A stretch of DNA of 64,000 bases, taken from the NCBI GenBank assembly GCA_965205915.1, contig OZ242191.1, positions 992,001-1,056,000 of the forward strand. Reading direction: 5' to 3'. A program made the position numbers and the translations under genes. The notes under the pieces are model-generated. The model searched no databases. It saw nothing but the letters and a program-made list of their open reading frames with translations, and was not told where the DNA came from. The first letter of the stretch is position 1. Each line of letters opens with the position of its first letter. Positions 1 through 8,487 of this stretch are shown here, one piece after another. The DNA comes from VXMO01 sp965205915. Its GTDB lineage: Bacteria; Chloroflexota; Dehalococcoidia; UBA6926.

Positions 1-870
1 ATTGCGCACGATGGGATTGGCGGTGAACGGCTCGCCATTCATGTTCGTCGTCCGTAGATAGTCGAGGATCTTTTCCCATTCCCTCAAGAGGGAGGCGGGG
101 ATGTCCACAGAGGCGCGTTCGAACGAGAGGGTCGTCATGGCCGCGTACCAGCCGCGGTTGAGTTCGCCGACCAGGTTGCGGGCAGGGATGCGCACGTCCT
201 GAAGGAACCACTCCGACCATCGGCGACGGCCAAGCATGTCGTATAGGGGCCGCAGGGAGATGCCTTCACTCTCCATGTCGATGATGAAGTACGAGATGCC
301 GCGATGCTTGGCGGCGTCCGGGTCCGTCCTCACAAGGATGTGGCCCCACTTGGCGCGCGGGTGATGGGCCGTGGATGTCCAGATCTTCTGGCCGTTGACG
401 ACGAAATCGTCCCCGTCAGCGACGGCGCGGGTGGTCAGCGAGCCGAGGTCGGAGCCGGCGTTTGGCTCAGAGAAGCCCTGCGCAAACTCAAACTCTGCGT
501 TCGCGAGGCGCGGGATGAAGTATTCTTTCTGCCAATCCTGCCCGTGGATCATCAGGAGTGGGGCGACGAGTCCGCCGCCGAGAGCGGCCGGCGCGCCCTG
601 GTAGGCCATCTCCTCGCGGTAGACGAGTTGGCGCTCGATGCCGGCATCCTGACCGCCGAATTCCTTTGGCCAGTGCATTGTGTACCAGCCTTGCTTGACC
701 AACTTCTGCTCAAATTGATGCTGGAGTTCCAGCGCCTCATTGTCGTCAAGGTGATAGGACGTATTCATCGTGGAGGTCAGGTCATAACCGTGATCGTCCC
801 ACTCTCGCCGGACGAACTCACGAACCTCCTGCCGGAAGGCTTCATCTTCAACAGAAAATCGAAAATCCAT
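1..870 (-). CDS. Acyl-CoA dehydrogenase, C-terminus cut by window edge
   Basis: Flavoprotein of the acyl-CoA dehydrogenase family, expected to oxidise an acyl-CoA thioester at C2-C3 and pass electrons to ETF; substrate unknown. The start ATG is at 870 and the frame stays open to base 1, giving 290 residues of about 400. Visible: the N-terminal helical domain opening MDFRFSVEDE, GFSEPNAGSDL (about 132-142, FAD/substrate loop) and NGQKIWTS (about 159-166). The C-terminal helical domain with the usual IAxRxLGLPR end lies outside the window. It is one of four paralogs here (also 3105, 4917 and 22765) sharing the same N-terminal style. Confidence 0.93.
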   Translation of the reverse strand, partial: MDFRFSVEDEAFRQEVREFVRREWDDHGYDLTSTMNTSYHLDDNEALELQHQFEQKLVKQGWYTMHWPKEFGGQDAGIERQLVYREEMAYQGAPAALGGGLVAPLLMIHGQDWQKEYFIPRLANAEFEFAQGFSEPNAGSDLGSLTTRAVADGDDFVVNGQKIWTSTAHHPRAKWGHILVRTDPDAAKHRGISYFIIDMESEGISLRPLYDMLGRRRWSEWFLQDVRIPARNLVGELNRGWYAAMTTLSFERASVDIPASLLREWEKILDYLRTTNMNGEPFTANPIVRN

Positions 871-987
871 GTCACACTCTCCCCTAGGCCCGCCGTCGCC
901 GCGCGACGGTACGCGGTCATGATACCGCGCTATGGGGTCTTTTGGCGCACGGGAAGGTTGCCCACTTCAGAGGCGGGCGTGTGTTAG

Positions 988-1527
988 CTAGCCGGGGAAT
1001 GGATCGTTTACGCTCCTTGCCGCCTGCAACTCGGTGAGCGATGCATCAGCGAATGATTTCCCTTCCCACAGGCTCCTGATGTATGCGAGCACGTCGACAA
1101 TCTCTAGTTGAGACAGCTTGTCTCCAAAGGAGGGCATCCCGCTCTTGAAGTTTGGCTGGCTCGGAATCGCGCCACCGTCCCTCACGATCCGATAAAGGAC
1201 GCCATCGGAGTGATGCCAGGTGTGCCCATCGCCGTTCAGGGGCGGCGGATTCAGTGTGCCGTCCGCATTACTGCTCTGCCAATCAGGGTGTCCCTGTCCT
1301 GCGTCGCCATGACAGACCGCGCAGTTCTCCGCGAACGTTGTCATCCCTGCGGCAATACCAGACGCGGAAGGCGCTTCCGGAGTCTCTTCTTCGGTACTCG
1401 CCACAAAGCCGGGGGAGCAGCCAATGCCGCCAATGACGAGAAGAACCGCCAGGGCAGCCGCAACCGCGAACACCATCGCGGAGATTCTGACTCTTCCTGC
1501 CACCAGGCCAGGACGGCTAGCTATCAA
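988..1527 (-). CDS. Exported mono-heme cytochrome c
   Basis: 179 residues. A hydrophobic N-terminal segment (about 15-36) ends in a Cys (GGIGCSPG); it may be a signal peptide or membrane anchor, and the lipobox is weak. One heme-binding CAVCH motif lies near residue 69, and a likely distal Met is in SGMPSFGDKL near 130, so this is a class I c-type cytochrome acting outside the membrane in electron transfer. The start overlaps the 3' end of the thiamine-diphosphate enzyme gene by 11 bases, so the two were probably one transcript. The redox partner cannot be told from sequence. Confidence 0.88.
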   Translation of the reverse strand: MIASRPGLVAGRVRISAMVFAVAAALAVLLVIGGIGCSPGFVASTEEETPEAPSASGIAAGMTTFAENCAVCHGDAGQGHPDWQSSNADGTLNPPPLNGDGHTWHHSDGVLYRIVRDGGAIPSQPNFKSGMPSFGDKLSQLEIVDVLAYIRSLWEGKSFADASLTELQAARSVNDPFPG

Positions 1528-2931
1528 TCAGGCCCTCCAGAGGCTGGGTCCGCGCTGCATTGGGGAGACCCGTCAACATCTTGGCGCGAGGCAATGACAT
1601 GCCTTCCAGGGGAACGTCAATCAGGACCGGCGCATTGCGGGCCAAGGCCTCCGGTAACAGCGTTGCAAGCTCAGAAGGGTTATTCGCCCTCATGCCGACT
1701 GCGCCAAAACATTCAGCGAAACGAACAATGTCGGGGTTAGCGAGGTCCGTGCCATATGAGCCTCCAAAGGATTCTTCGAGATTGCGGGCAACGTTTCCGT
1801 AGGCATCATCTCGAACGATAATCGTAACGACGTTGATGCCAGATTGTACTGCGGTGGAGAGTTCAGTCGCGTTGAACATGAATCCGCCGTCACCGGATAC
1901 CGCCACGACGGGCATATCAGGACGCGCCACCTTGACGCCAAGGGCGGCGGGAAAGGCGAAGCCCAGGTTGAATGAATAGCCGGAGTCGATGAAGGTCTTG
2001 GGACGCTCAACCCTGTAGTGCGTTCGTGAGTAATATCCGAACTGCGTGACGTCCCACGTGATAATCGTCTCTTCCGGCAAGCTGTTCCACATGGTTTCGA
2101 GAATTGGATACTGCGGTTCTTGTTCTCGTTTGTCATAGTACGCGATGAGTCGGCGCGCGGGCCGAAACAGGAGCCATAGGACAACGGATGCCTGTCCGGG
2201 ATTGTCCCCTTGCCGCCGCTTGACGTGATGACTGGTATATTCGTGGCCTCTGCGAGCCTGACGAGAGACTCTTCCGCGTTCGATTGGGCCACACCGCCGC
2301 CGGCATAGATAAAAGGCAGGCGTGATTCCATGATGAGCTCGACGGCGCGGCGAAGGTCATTCGGGCTTGGCACGATGCGCGACACCGGGGCGGGTTCACG
2401 CAGCTGAACCTCCTCGCGCTCAACGCCGGTTTCCGGCGGCAGCTCGATAAGCACGGGACGCGGGCGGCCCGTTCGCATCTGCCGGAACGCATCCGTCACG
2501 GCGTCCGGCGCTTCGCGCGGTCGCAGGATTTGTCGTCGCCACTTGGTAACGGGGCGTACTACCTCAGCCTGATCCAACACTTCATGGACCGCGCCGACTC
2601 CTTTACCAATCTGTGCCCGAGGGATTTGCCCAACGATTGCAAGAACCGGCGATGATCGGGCGTACGCGCTGGCGATTCCTGAGGCGGCATTGTACAGCCC
2701 TGCGCCAGGCGCCAGGAGCATGACACCCGGCTTGCCGGACACCATCGCGTAGCCGTCCGCCATGTGCGCCGCGCCCTGTTCATGCCGCGTCTGGATCAAT
2801 TTGATGGAGGGTTCATCCCGCAGGGCGGCGATGATCCCGGACAAATGGATGCCGGGAATGCCGAATACGACCTCCACACCCTCTCTCACGAGGGATGCGA
2901 CCAGCGCCTCGCCGCCGCTCATTCGAACCAT
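1517..2931 (-). pseudogene. Acetolactate-synthase-like TPP enzyme, broken by internal deletion and frameshift
   Basis: The N-terminal half reads from ATG 2931 (GGAGA upstream; MVRMSGGEALV) through the TPP pyrimidine-binding domain (FGIPGIHLSG, ETxRHEQGAAHMADGYA-like region) to LSYGSCFGPR near 2160. The reading frame then changes. The C-terminal half, from ARRLIAYYDKREQEPQ near 2155, continues in another frame through the TPP/Mg domain (VSGDGGFMFNATEL) to a stop at 1517. Together they encode about 460 residues against about 550 for the family; roughly 90-100 residues of the central domain are missing exactly at the frame change. A CGCGC tract at the joint could have mediated the deletion. An assembly error is possible, but as written no full enzyme can be made. 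Confidence 0.8.
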
Positions 2932-3048
2932 GAGAACTGTTTCTCCGGAGTCCTTGCGTGTCGTCGAATCTGTTTTGTCGCTGATTGTGTTCAGTTTGAG
3001 ACCGACAGAAAAACTCTGCGCGCAGTACACGTTCAGCGTCAAAACAAG

Positions 3049-3080
3049 AGAGGCGGGGCGGCAACCGCCACCCCGCCTCT
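3049..3080 (-). terminator. Intrinsic terminator after acyl-CoA dehydrogenase gene
   Basis: Perfect 10-bp stem, AGAGGCGGGG at 3049-3058 pairing with CCCCGCCTCT at 3071-3080, extended by inner CGG/CCG pairs. On the minus strand it is followed by a T-containing run (CTTGTTTTG). It lies 25 bases after the stop of the gene at 3105-4310. Confidence 0.6.
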
Positions 3081-3104
3081 AAAAGGCGTACGTAGTGAGT
3101 GGAG

Positions 3105-4310
3105 CTAGCGCGGCAGTCCGAGTCCCCGCTGGGCAATGAGGCCGGGGGCGAGCAGGATTCCGCCACCGCCGGCGTAGCCGGTCACCATGGACAGCGCGTA
3201 ATTCGTGCCATACATGCCGTTGTCCGGCGAGCGCTTTTCGCCCTGCAGGAGCGCGCGGTACGGCCCCATGATCTGCCCAAGCGTCGGCCAGAAGTTGAAC
3301 TTGGCCATCATCGAGGAATACAGGTTCGCGATAAGACTCTCGGTTTGCGGAACCTCACCTTGGGATTGCATCCAAATCAGCCGTAGCGAGAGCATTCGGC
3401 CGGTTTCGACGCGGATGCGGAGATCGGCCAGCTTATGCCTAACGAGCGGGTCACTGAGGATCGGCTCGCCGTTGAACTTCAGGTTTCGGGCCATCTCAGT
3501 GAACTTGTCCAGCACCGCAACAAACCGTGCGCCGGTTCCGCCCGCGCGCTCAAAGTTCAACGTGGTCATCGCGGCGTACCATCCGCGGTTGACCTCACCG
3601 ATGACCTGGCGCTTGGGCACGCGCACCTCATCCATGAAGACCTCATTCCAGCGGCGACGGCCAAACATGTCATACAGCGGGCGGAGGGTGATGCCGGGCA
3701 TCTGCTTATCGTCATCGTCCTTGAGTTGCATGATCAGGTATGTGATACCTCGATGCTTCGGGGCGGAGGGATCCGTGCGGGTCAGCACGTGGTACCAGTT
3801 GGCGTAGTGGGAACCGGAAGACCAAATCTTCTGGCCAGTGACGACGAAATCATCGCCATCTTCGACGGCTCGCGTTGAGAGGCTGGCGAGGTCCGTGCCG
3901 GCGTTGGGCTCAGAGAAACCCTGCGCCCAATCAATGTCGTTGCTCGCCATTTTGGGGAGGAACTCGTTCTTGATGGACTCATCGGCGTGGTACATCATCG
4001 CGCCGGTGATGTTGGCGCTGGGACTGCCCTGCGGAGCGCCGGCGTAGGCCAGCTCATCGGCGTAAATGACCTGCCGCGCCAAGGGCGCGCCCTGCCCGCC
4101 AAACTCCTCCGGCCACGCCATCGTCCAATAGCCCTTCTCGACGAGCTTCCTTTGGAAAGCCTTGGCATCGGCACGGTAGTCTGCGCTGTCAAAGTCGTAG
4201 CCGAAGACGTTTAGATCGGTGTTGTAGTCCTTGGGATCCCATTCCCGTCGGACGAACTCCCTGACTTCCTGTCGGAACGCCTCATCTTCAGGCGCAAATG
4301 TGAAATCCAT
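3105..4310 (-). CDS. Acyl-CoA dehydrogenase with divergent C-terminal motif
   Basis: 401 residues, full family length. Opens MDFTFAPEDEAFRQEV; contains GFSEPNAGTDL (about 131-141) and TGQKIWSS (about 158-165), and ends IAQRGLGLPR like its paralogs. The Gly-Thr-x-Glu-Val-Gln-Lys-Asn motif that the paralogs carry just before this end is replaced by YAGGGGILLAPGL, so a conserved FAD-contacting stretch is altered. It may be a specialised or non-catalytic paralog. A good SD (GGGAGGAATC) precedes ATG 4310. Its own terminator follows at 3049-3080. Confidence 0.93.
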   Translation of the reverse strand: MDFTFAPEDEAFRQEVREFVRREWDPKDYNTDLNVFGYDFDSADYRADAKAFQRKLVEKGYWTMAWPEEFGGQGAPLARQVIYADELAYAGAPQGSPSANITGAMMYHADESIKNEFLPKMASNDIDWAQGFSEPNAGTDLASLSTRAVEDGDDFVVTGQKIWSSGSHYANWYHVLTRTDPSAPKHRGITYLIMQLKDDDDKQMPGITLRPLYDMFGRRRWNEVFMDEVRVPKRQVIGEVNRGWYAAMTTLNFERAGGTGARFVAVLDKFTEMARNLKFNGEPILSDPLVRHKLADLRIRVETGRMLSLRLIWMQSQGEVPQTESLIANLYSSMMAKFNFWPTLGQIMGPYRALLQGEKRSPDNGMYGTNYALSMVTGYAGGGGILLAPGLIAQRGLGLPR

Positions 4311-4462
4311 TGTCTGATTCCTCCCTAGAGTCGCCGCACGAATGCGCGCTTCTGACTCTCGGCCGCTATGGCGGCCAAATACTCACTTTGGATTGCCGTC
4401 AGCATACCACGCACGGGGTGATTGTAGTCCGAAATACAGCGGCGACCCGTCCTTGATAGGGG

Positions 4463-4837
4463 CTATTTGGAGCCGTTGGGGCCGGCAAGAAGAGTCTCAA
4501 CTTTGTCCACGAATTGGGAGACCTGTTCAAGGCTTTCTCTTACCCTGGCGCTGCGGAATCTGCCCTCATAGAAGTTGGTGTGCAGCAGATTGGCTACGCC
4601 AAACAGCGGAAGGAGGGAGGCATCTTTAGATTCTTCCACGAGATCATCCACAACTGAGTAAAGCAGGTGATGGCGATTATGCTCCAGACCTCGCGCCTCG
4701 GCAGCAGCCTTGACCATCTGCGCCGCCGCGCCCCAGCCTTTCTCGGAAGCCTGCCGAAGGTCGTCATGCGCCAGTTCCTCAAACGCCTGATTGAGGAATT
4801 GATGCCCCTGCTCTAAGTAATCGTTACCGTTCACCAT
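4463..4837 (-). CDS. PaREP1-like small helical protein (copy 1)
   Basis: 124 residues from ATG 4837, all-helical by composition, no signal peptide. Shares the pattern A-S-E-K-x-W-G-A-A-x-x-x-V-x-A-x-A with the paralogs at 42613 and 43381, which resembles the PaREP1 family; relation to HEPN-type ribonucleases is possible but unverified, and no RxxxxH motif is obvious. A frame extension to GTG 4873 exists, but TATACT stands exactly 6 bases before ATG 4837, as in both paralogs (TACACT, TAGACT), which favours a leaderless message starting at this ATG. Function unknown. Confidence 0.72.
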   Translation of the reverse strand: MVNGNDYLEQGHQFLNQAFEELAHDDLRQASEKGWGAAAQMVKAAAEARGLEHNRHHLLYSVVDDLVEESKDASLLPLFGVANLLHTNFYEGRFRSARVRESLEQVSQFVDKVETLLAGPNGSK

Positions 4838-4916
4838 GAGATCAGTATAGGCCGCCAAGCCGGAGTGAGGCACATCGCCCCATTCCTAAGATGAGCCCGG
4901 AACACGATGCGGAAAA

Positions 4917-6104
4917 CTAGCGCGGAAGACCAAGGGCGCGCTGGGCGATGATGTTCTTCTGCACCTCGCGGGTGCCGCCGCCGATGCTCAGGCCCGTTGC
5001 AAGGATCGAGTTCACGCCCATGAACCGGCCGGCGGGCGCCCACTTATCCTCGGGCCGCAGTTGGCCGTAGTCCTCAAGGATGGACGCGATGCCACGGTAG
5101 ATGCCCTGATGCAGCACGTCACCCCAGAGCTTGGTCTGGGAGGATTCCTTGACGGGAATCTCACCGCGTGTCTGCATCCATGCAACACGGTAGGAGATCA
5201 TCCGCGCGACCTCAATCTGGAGGCGCATGTCGGCGATCTGATGCCGAACGCGGGCATCATCAAGCAGTGGCTGCCCATTCATCTTCGTTTCGCGAGCGAA
5301 ATCGATGAACTCTTCTACTGTCCGCAGCATTCGCGCCGGGCCGCCAATGTTGGATCGCTCAAAGGAAAGGTGTGTCATGGTGGCGTACCAACCGCGGTTG
5401 ACCTCGCCTACCATATTGCGCTTGGGGACGCGCACCTCGTCCATGAAGACTTCACTCCATCGGCGGCGGCCAAGCATGTCATACAGAGGGCGGAGAATAA
5501 TGCCGGGCGACTTCATATCGATAATCAGGTACGTCAGGCCGCGGTGCTTGGCGGCGCCGGGGTCTGTGCGAACAAGAGCTTGCCCGTAGTCGGCCATCTC
5601 CGCCATCGAGGTCCAGATCTTCTGACCGGTGACGATGAAGTCGTCACCGTCCTCTACTGCTCGCGTCTGCACACTGGCGAGATCGGAGCCCGCGCCGGGC
5701 TCCGAGAGGAGGCGGCAGAACTCGATCTCCGCCGTCGCGTAGTGCGGCAGCAACTCGTCCCGATGCCACTCGTTGCCGTGATACATGAGGACGGGGCCGA
5801 CGAGGTCACTTGCGCCGGAGGCCGGCGCGCCCCAGTAGGCCATTTCCTCGCGGTAGACCAATTGGCGGGAGATGGGCGCGCCCTGCCCGCCAAACTCCTC
5901 GGGCCAGTGGAGGGTCCACCAACCCTTGTCGGCTAGCTTAAGCTGCCATTCCTTGACGAGGTCTATTGCCTCATGTGTGTGGAGATCGTAGGAAGCGATG
6001 GACGCCCCGACGGAATCGTAGCCCTTTGCATCCCACTCGGTGGTGACAAAGTTGCGCACCTCCTGCCGGAACGACTCATCGTCTTGTGAGAATCGAAAGT
6101 CCAT
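4917..6104 (-). CDS. Acyl-CoA dehydrogenase
   Basis: 395 residues, complete. Opens MDFRFSQDDESFRQEV; has LLSEPGAGSDL near 132 in place of the usual GFSEP form, TGQKIWTS near 158, and the C-terminal GGTREVQKNIIAQRALGLPR block. Predicted to be a soluble FAD enzyme acting on an acyl-CoA, passing electrons to ETF. It sits between the PaREP1-like gene and the RAM-domain gene, all on the minus strand but with separate spacers. Confidence 0.94.
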   Translation of the reverse strand: MDFRFSQDDESFRQEVRNFVTTEWDAKGYDSVGASIASYDLHTHEAIDLVKEWQLKLADKGWWTLHWPEEFGGQGAPISRQLVYREEMAYWGAPASGASDLVGPVLMYHGNEWHRDELLPHYATAEIEFCRLLSEPGAGSDLASVQTRAVEDGDDFIVTGQKIWTSMAEMADYGQALVRTDPGAAKHRGLTYLIIDMKSPGIILRPLYDMLGRRRWSEVFMDEVRVPKRNMVGEVNRGWYATMTHLSFERSNIGGPARMLRTVEEFIDFARETKMNGQPLLDDARVRHQIADMRLQIEVARMISYRVAWMQTRGEIPVKESSQTKLWGDVLHQGIYRGIASILEDYGQLRPEDKWAPAGRFMGVNSILATGLSIGGGTREVQKNIIAQRALGLPR

Positions 6105-6216
6105 GATGCTTCTCCCCGGTTAGCCCGGCCTTTGTTCCCAACTCGCCAATCGTAAACGAGCCACGAAGATAATGCCGGTCTTTCCGGCTCATGCGCGACT
6201 CTGTTCAAGAACTTTG

Positions 6217-6453
6217 TTAAAGAGAAACCGAGAGGCAGGTCACCGTGCGCAGGATGCCGCCGATGGTGTGAATCCTGCTTGCAACGAGGCTGCCGATCGT
6301 GTTCAGGTCTTCCGCCTCGATGGTTGCGATAACGTCGTACGGCCCTGTGACCGCGTCGACGGATGTCATTTCCGGAACTTTCTTGAGCTCATTCACAACT
6401 TCCTGAGTTTTCCCAACGGATGTCTCTACCAAAATGAATGCGCGTGTTGCCAC
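6217..6453 (-). CDS. Stand-alone Lrp/AsnC-type RAM domain protein
   Basis: 78 residues matching the ligand-binding half (RAM, alpha-beta fold) of Lrp/AsnC regulators: AFILVETSVGKTQEVV, then VTGPYDVIATIEAED and a closing TVTCLSV strand. There is no helix-turn-helix, so it cannot bind DNA alone; such stand-alone RAM proteins bind small effectors as oligomers or join full-length Lrp members. GGGGGT precedes the ATG. Effector unknown. Confidence 0.88.
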   Translation of the reverse strand: MATRAFILVETSVGKTQEVVNELKKVPEMTSVDAVTGPYDVIATIEAEDLNTIGSLVASRIHTIGGILRTVTCLSVSL

Positions 6454-6659
6454 ATTTACCCCCAGATAATTTAGCCCGCCAAGCCGGTCAAAGGCGGCTC
6501 ATTTTAGGCGCGTGCGAGGAACGGTGTCAATCAGGCCTGCTGCTGAAAATCGATCGGTGAAGGGCTGAAGCAAGGTTCTGCAGACCCCACTTTCTGCACA
6601 AGCGTGCTGCAACCATGCTTGTCTCCTGCCTGCAGGAAAGATGCTATCGCGGTCAACCA

Positions 6660-7355
6660 TTGGCAAAGTACGACTTTATTTTCGTGGACGAATCCGGTGA
6701 TCCGGGCTACGCGGTAGACCCCGCTTCAGGGGAGTTGCTCAGCAGCCCAGGTTAAGTCTTGGCGGCGTTTCACGTCACTGATGATTCTTACAGCAAGGTC
6801 ATTGGTCATCTGGCGGCATTCAGGTATCTGCGGGGCCTTTCAAGGGAGTTGAAGATACCCGTAGGTAAGCCGGACTTTCAGCGGCTTATGGAGCCAATCC
6901 AAACGACGGTGGATTCCGACACCAGCGTTACCGCGTTAGTTGTTTATCTAGACAAGGTAAGGTACACGGGGCCATACCTGAATCCTAGTGGATCCCGCGG
7001 CAGTGACGCACATGCCTTCAGGAATTTCGTGCTCCGCTGCTTGTTGGAGCACCAACTTACGAAATTCGACTTGGCTTCCAGCCATTGAGATTTAGTTCTT
7101 GACCGAGTTGAGATGAGTGTCCGTCAGCAGATGGATTTGCGCTCATACCTTTCAGGCAATCAGCGCATGCCTAACCCCGTCGATATTACACATGCGTCAT
7201 CCATTTACGTGGATGGCCTGCAGGTAGTGCATCACATCGCAAATGGTTTCGCCGACATTTTAGGGGGAGAGCAGGTATCGCCTTTCTTGAAATTCGTCAG
7301 TTCCCTCGACATCACACTGAAACAGCGCGTACCCCGAAGCAGCACATCCACGTAA
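6660..7355 (+). pseudogene. DUF3800 family gene with two in-frame stops
   Basis: One continuous frame from TTG 6660 reads KYDFIFVDESGDPGYAVD, the hallmark DESGDPG start of DUF3800 proteins (possible RNase-H-like fold, often found in mobile regions). A TAA at 6753-6755 interrupts LLSSPG / VLAAFHVTDD, and a TGA at 7086-7088 interrupts ASSH / DLVLDRVEMSV. Homology-like sequence continues past both stops (VDITHASSIYVDGLQVVHHIANGF) to TAA 7355. The gene is a decayed remnant. Confidence 0.75.
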
Positions 7356-7400
7356 GTGGACGGCACAGGTCGCAAGAACATCCTTTCATCCAAAATAATC

Positions 7401-7447
7401 GTGAGCCGGGACCGGCCTCCATGCTTCGGGAGACCCGCCCGGCTCAC
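7401..7447 (-). terminator. Intrinsic terminator of the pheS-to-hydrolase operon
   Basis: GTGAGCCGGG (7401-7410) pairs with CCCGGCTCAC (7438-7447); the loop side adds a second inner stem (GGcCTCC with GGGAGaCC). On the minus strand it runs into GATTATTTTGG. It stands 78 bases after the stop of the hydrolase gene, the last gene of the operon. Confidence 0.7.
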
Positions 7448-7524
7448 TGACTATCAAGATAGGCGTAAGTCGTATAACGCGCGTGCATTCGGCGTCAACA
7501 TCGCATGGCGCTAAGACCGCCGAA

Positions 7525-8487
7525 TTACGGAGCCTCCATGATGTTCCTCCCTTTGAAGTAGTTCGTCACGACTTGCAGGTATTCCTCGGGATGGTCACTA
7601 AAGGCTGCGCTATGGCCGCCGGAGGAGAAGGTACGTAGGCGGGTCAGCGGATGGGTGGCAGCGGCGGTGATGCGCTCCGAATGGTCGACACCGATCCTGT
7701 CGTCGTCCTCCGAATGGGTAAACAGAATGGGGAAGTCCAGCTCTGAAACGAACTCTTCAGGTTTGAGCGCCGACAGCCGTATGCCGTAGCGCACTCTGCC
7801 GGCAATCTCCATGCCCGGCTGCAACGCGCTGAGGGTCCACGCAGGGAGCGGTGTTCGTTCGGCAACCTCAGCAGCGAATAGGTCATCAATGTCGGCGTAG
7901 GCACTGTCGATGACGAGGGCGCGGAGCCGTGGCTCCTCAGTTGCCGCAAGCAACGATGCAACGCCGCCCATCGAGAATCCCAGGACGCCGATGCGTTCCG
8001 CAGGAATACCGTATCGCTGTTCGGCCACGTCCATTGCGCCAAGGACGTCGAACCGCTCAAAGTAGCCGGCGGACATGACTTCACCATCAGATTCACCATG
8101 CGCTCGTAAATCAAACAGGACGAGCGAAAAGCCCTCATCTCGAAGTGATTTGATGAGGGGCATATAGATATCAGGATCGCGGGCGCGGTTTGAATCAAGC
8201 CCATGAACGACGATGATTGCGGACTGTTGGACATCGGGTTGTTCGCTACTAGCAGGAATCCACCAGCCGCGCAATATGAGGGGCTCATCCTCTGCCCGCT
8301 CTTCCGGCATGCGCGGTGAGAAGGCCACGTCCTCATAGGCCATGCCGAAGTCGGCGGGCGTGACTTCCACGGGCTCTCGTTCGGCTACAACGGCCTGGGC
8401 AACCATCACCCATGAGATGGCTGCGATGAGGGCTATGATGAGGCCCAACGCCGCCACTACGGCCCGACGGGCCAGGACAAGGTTCAT
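7525..8487 (-). CDS. Membrane-anchored alpha/beta hydrolase
   Basis: 320 residues. An N-terminal hydrophobic helix (about 10-33) anchors or exports the protein. The hydrolase core has VVHGLDS (oxyanion region, near 97), the nucleophile elbow GFSMGG near 173, an acidic SEDDDRIG near 262 and a late GGHSAAF near 291, giving a plausible Ser-Asp-His triad. Substrate unknown; esterase or peptidase-like activity is possible. Its ATG overlaps the moeA stop by 4 bases (ATGA), so it is translationally coupled and last in the operon. Confidence 0.88.
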   Translation of the reverse strand: MNLVLARRAVVAALGLIIALIAAISWVMVAQAVVAEREPVEVTPADFGMAYEDVAFSPRMPEERAEDEPLILRGWWIPASSEQPDVQQSAIIVVHGLDSNRARDPDIYMPLIKSLRDEGFSLVLFDLRAHGESDGEVMSAGYFERFDVLGAMDVAEQRYGIPAERIGVLGFSMGGVASLLAATEEPRLRALVIDSAYADIDDLFAAEVAERTPLPAWTLSALQPGMEIAGRVRYGIRLSALKPEEFVSELDFPILFTHSEDDDRIGVDHSERITAAATHPLTRLRTFSSGGHSAAFSDHPEEYLQVVTNYFKGRNIMEAP

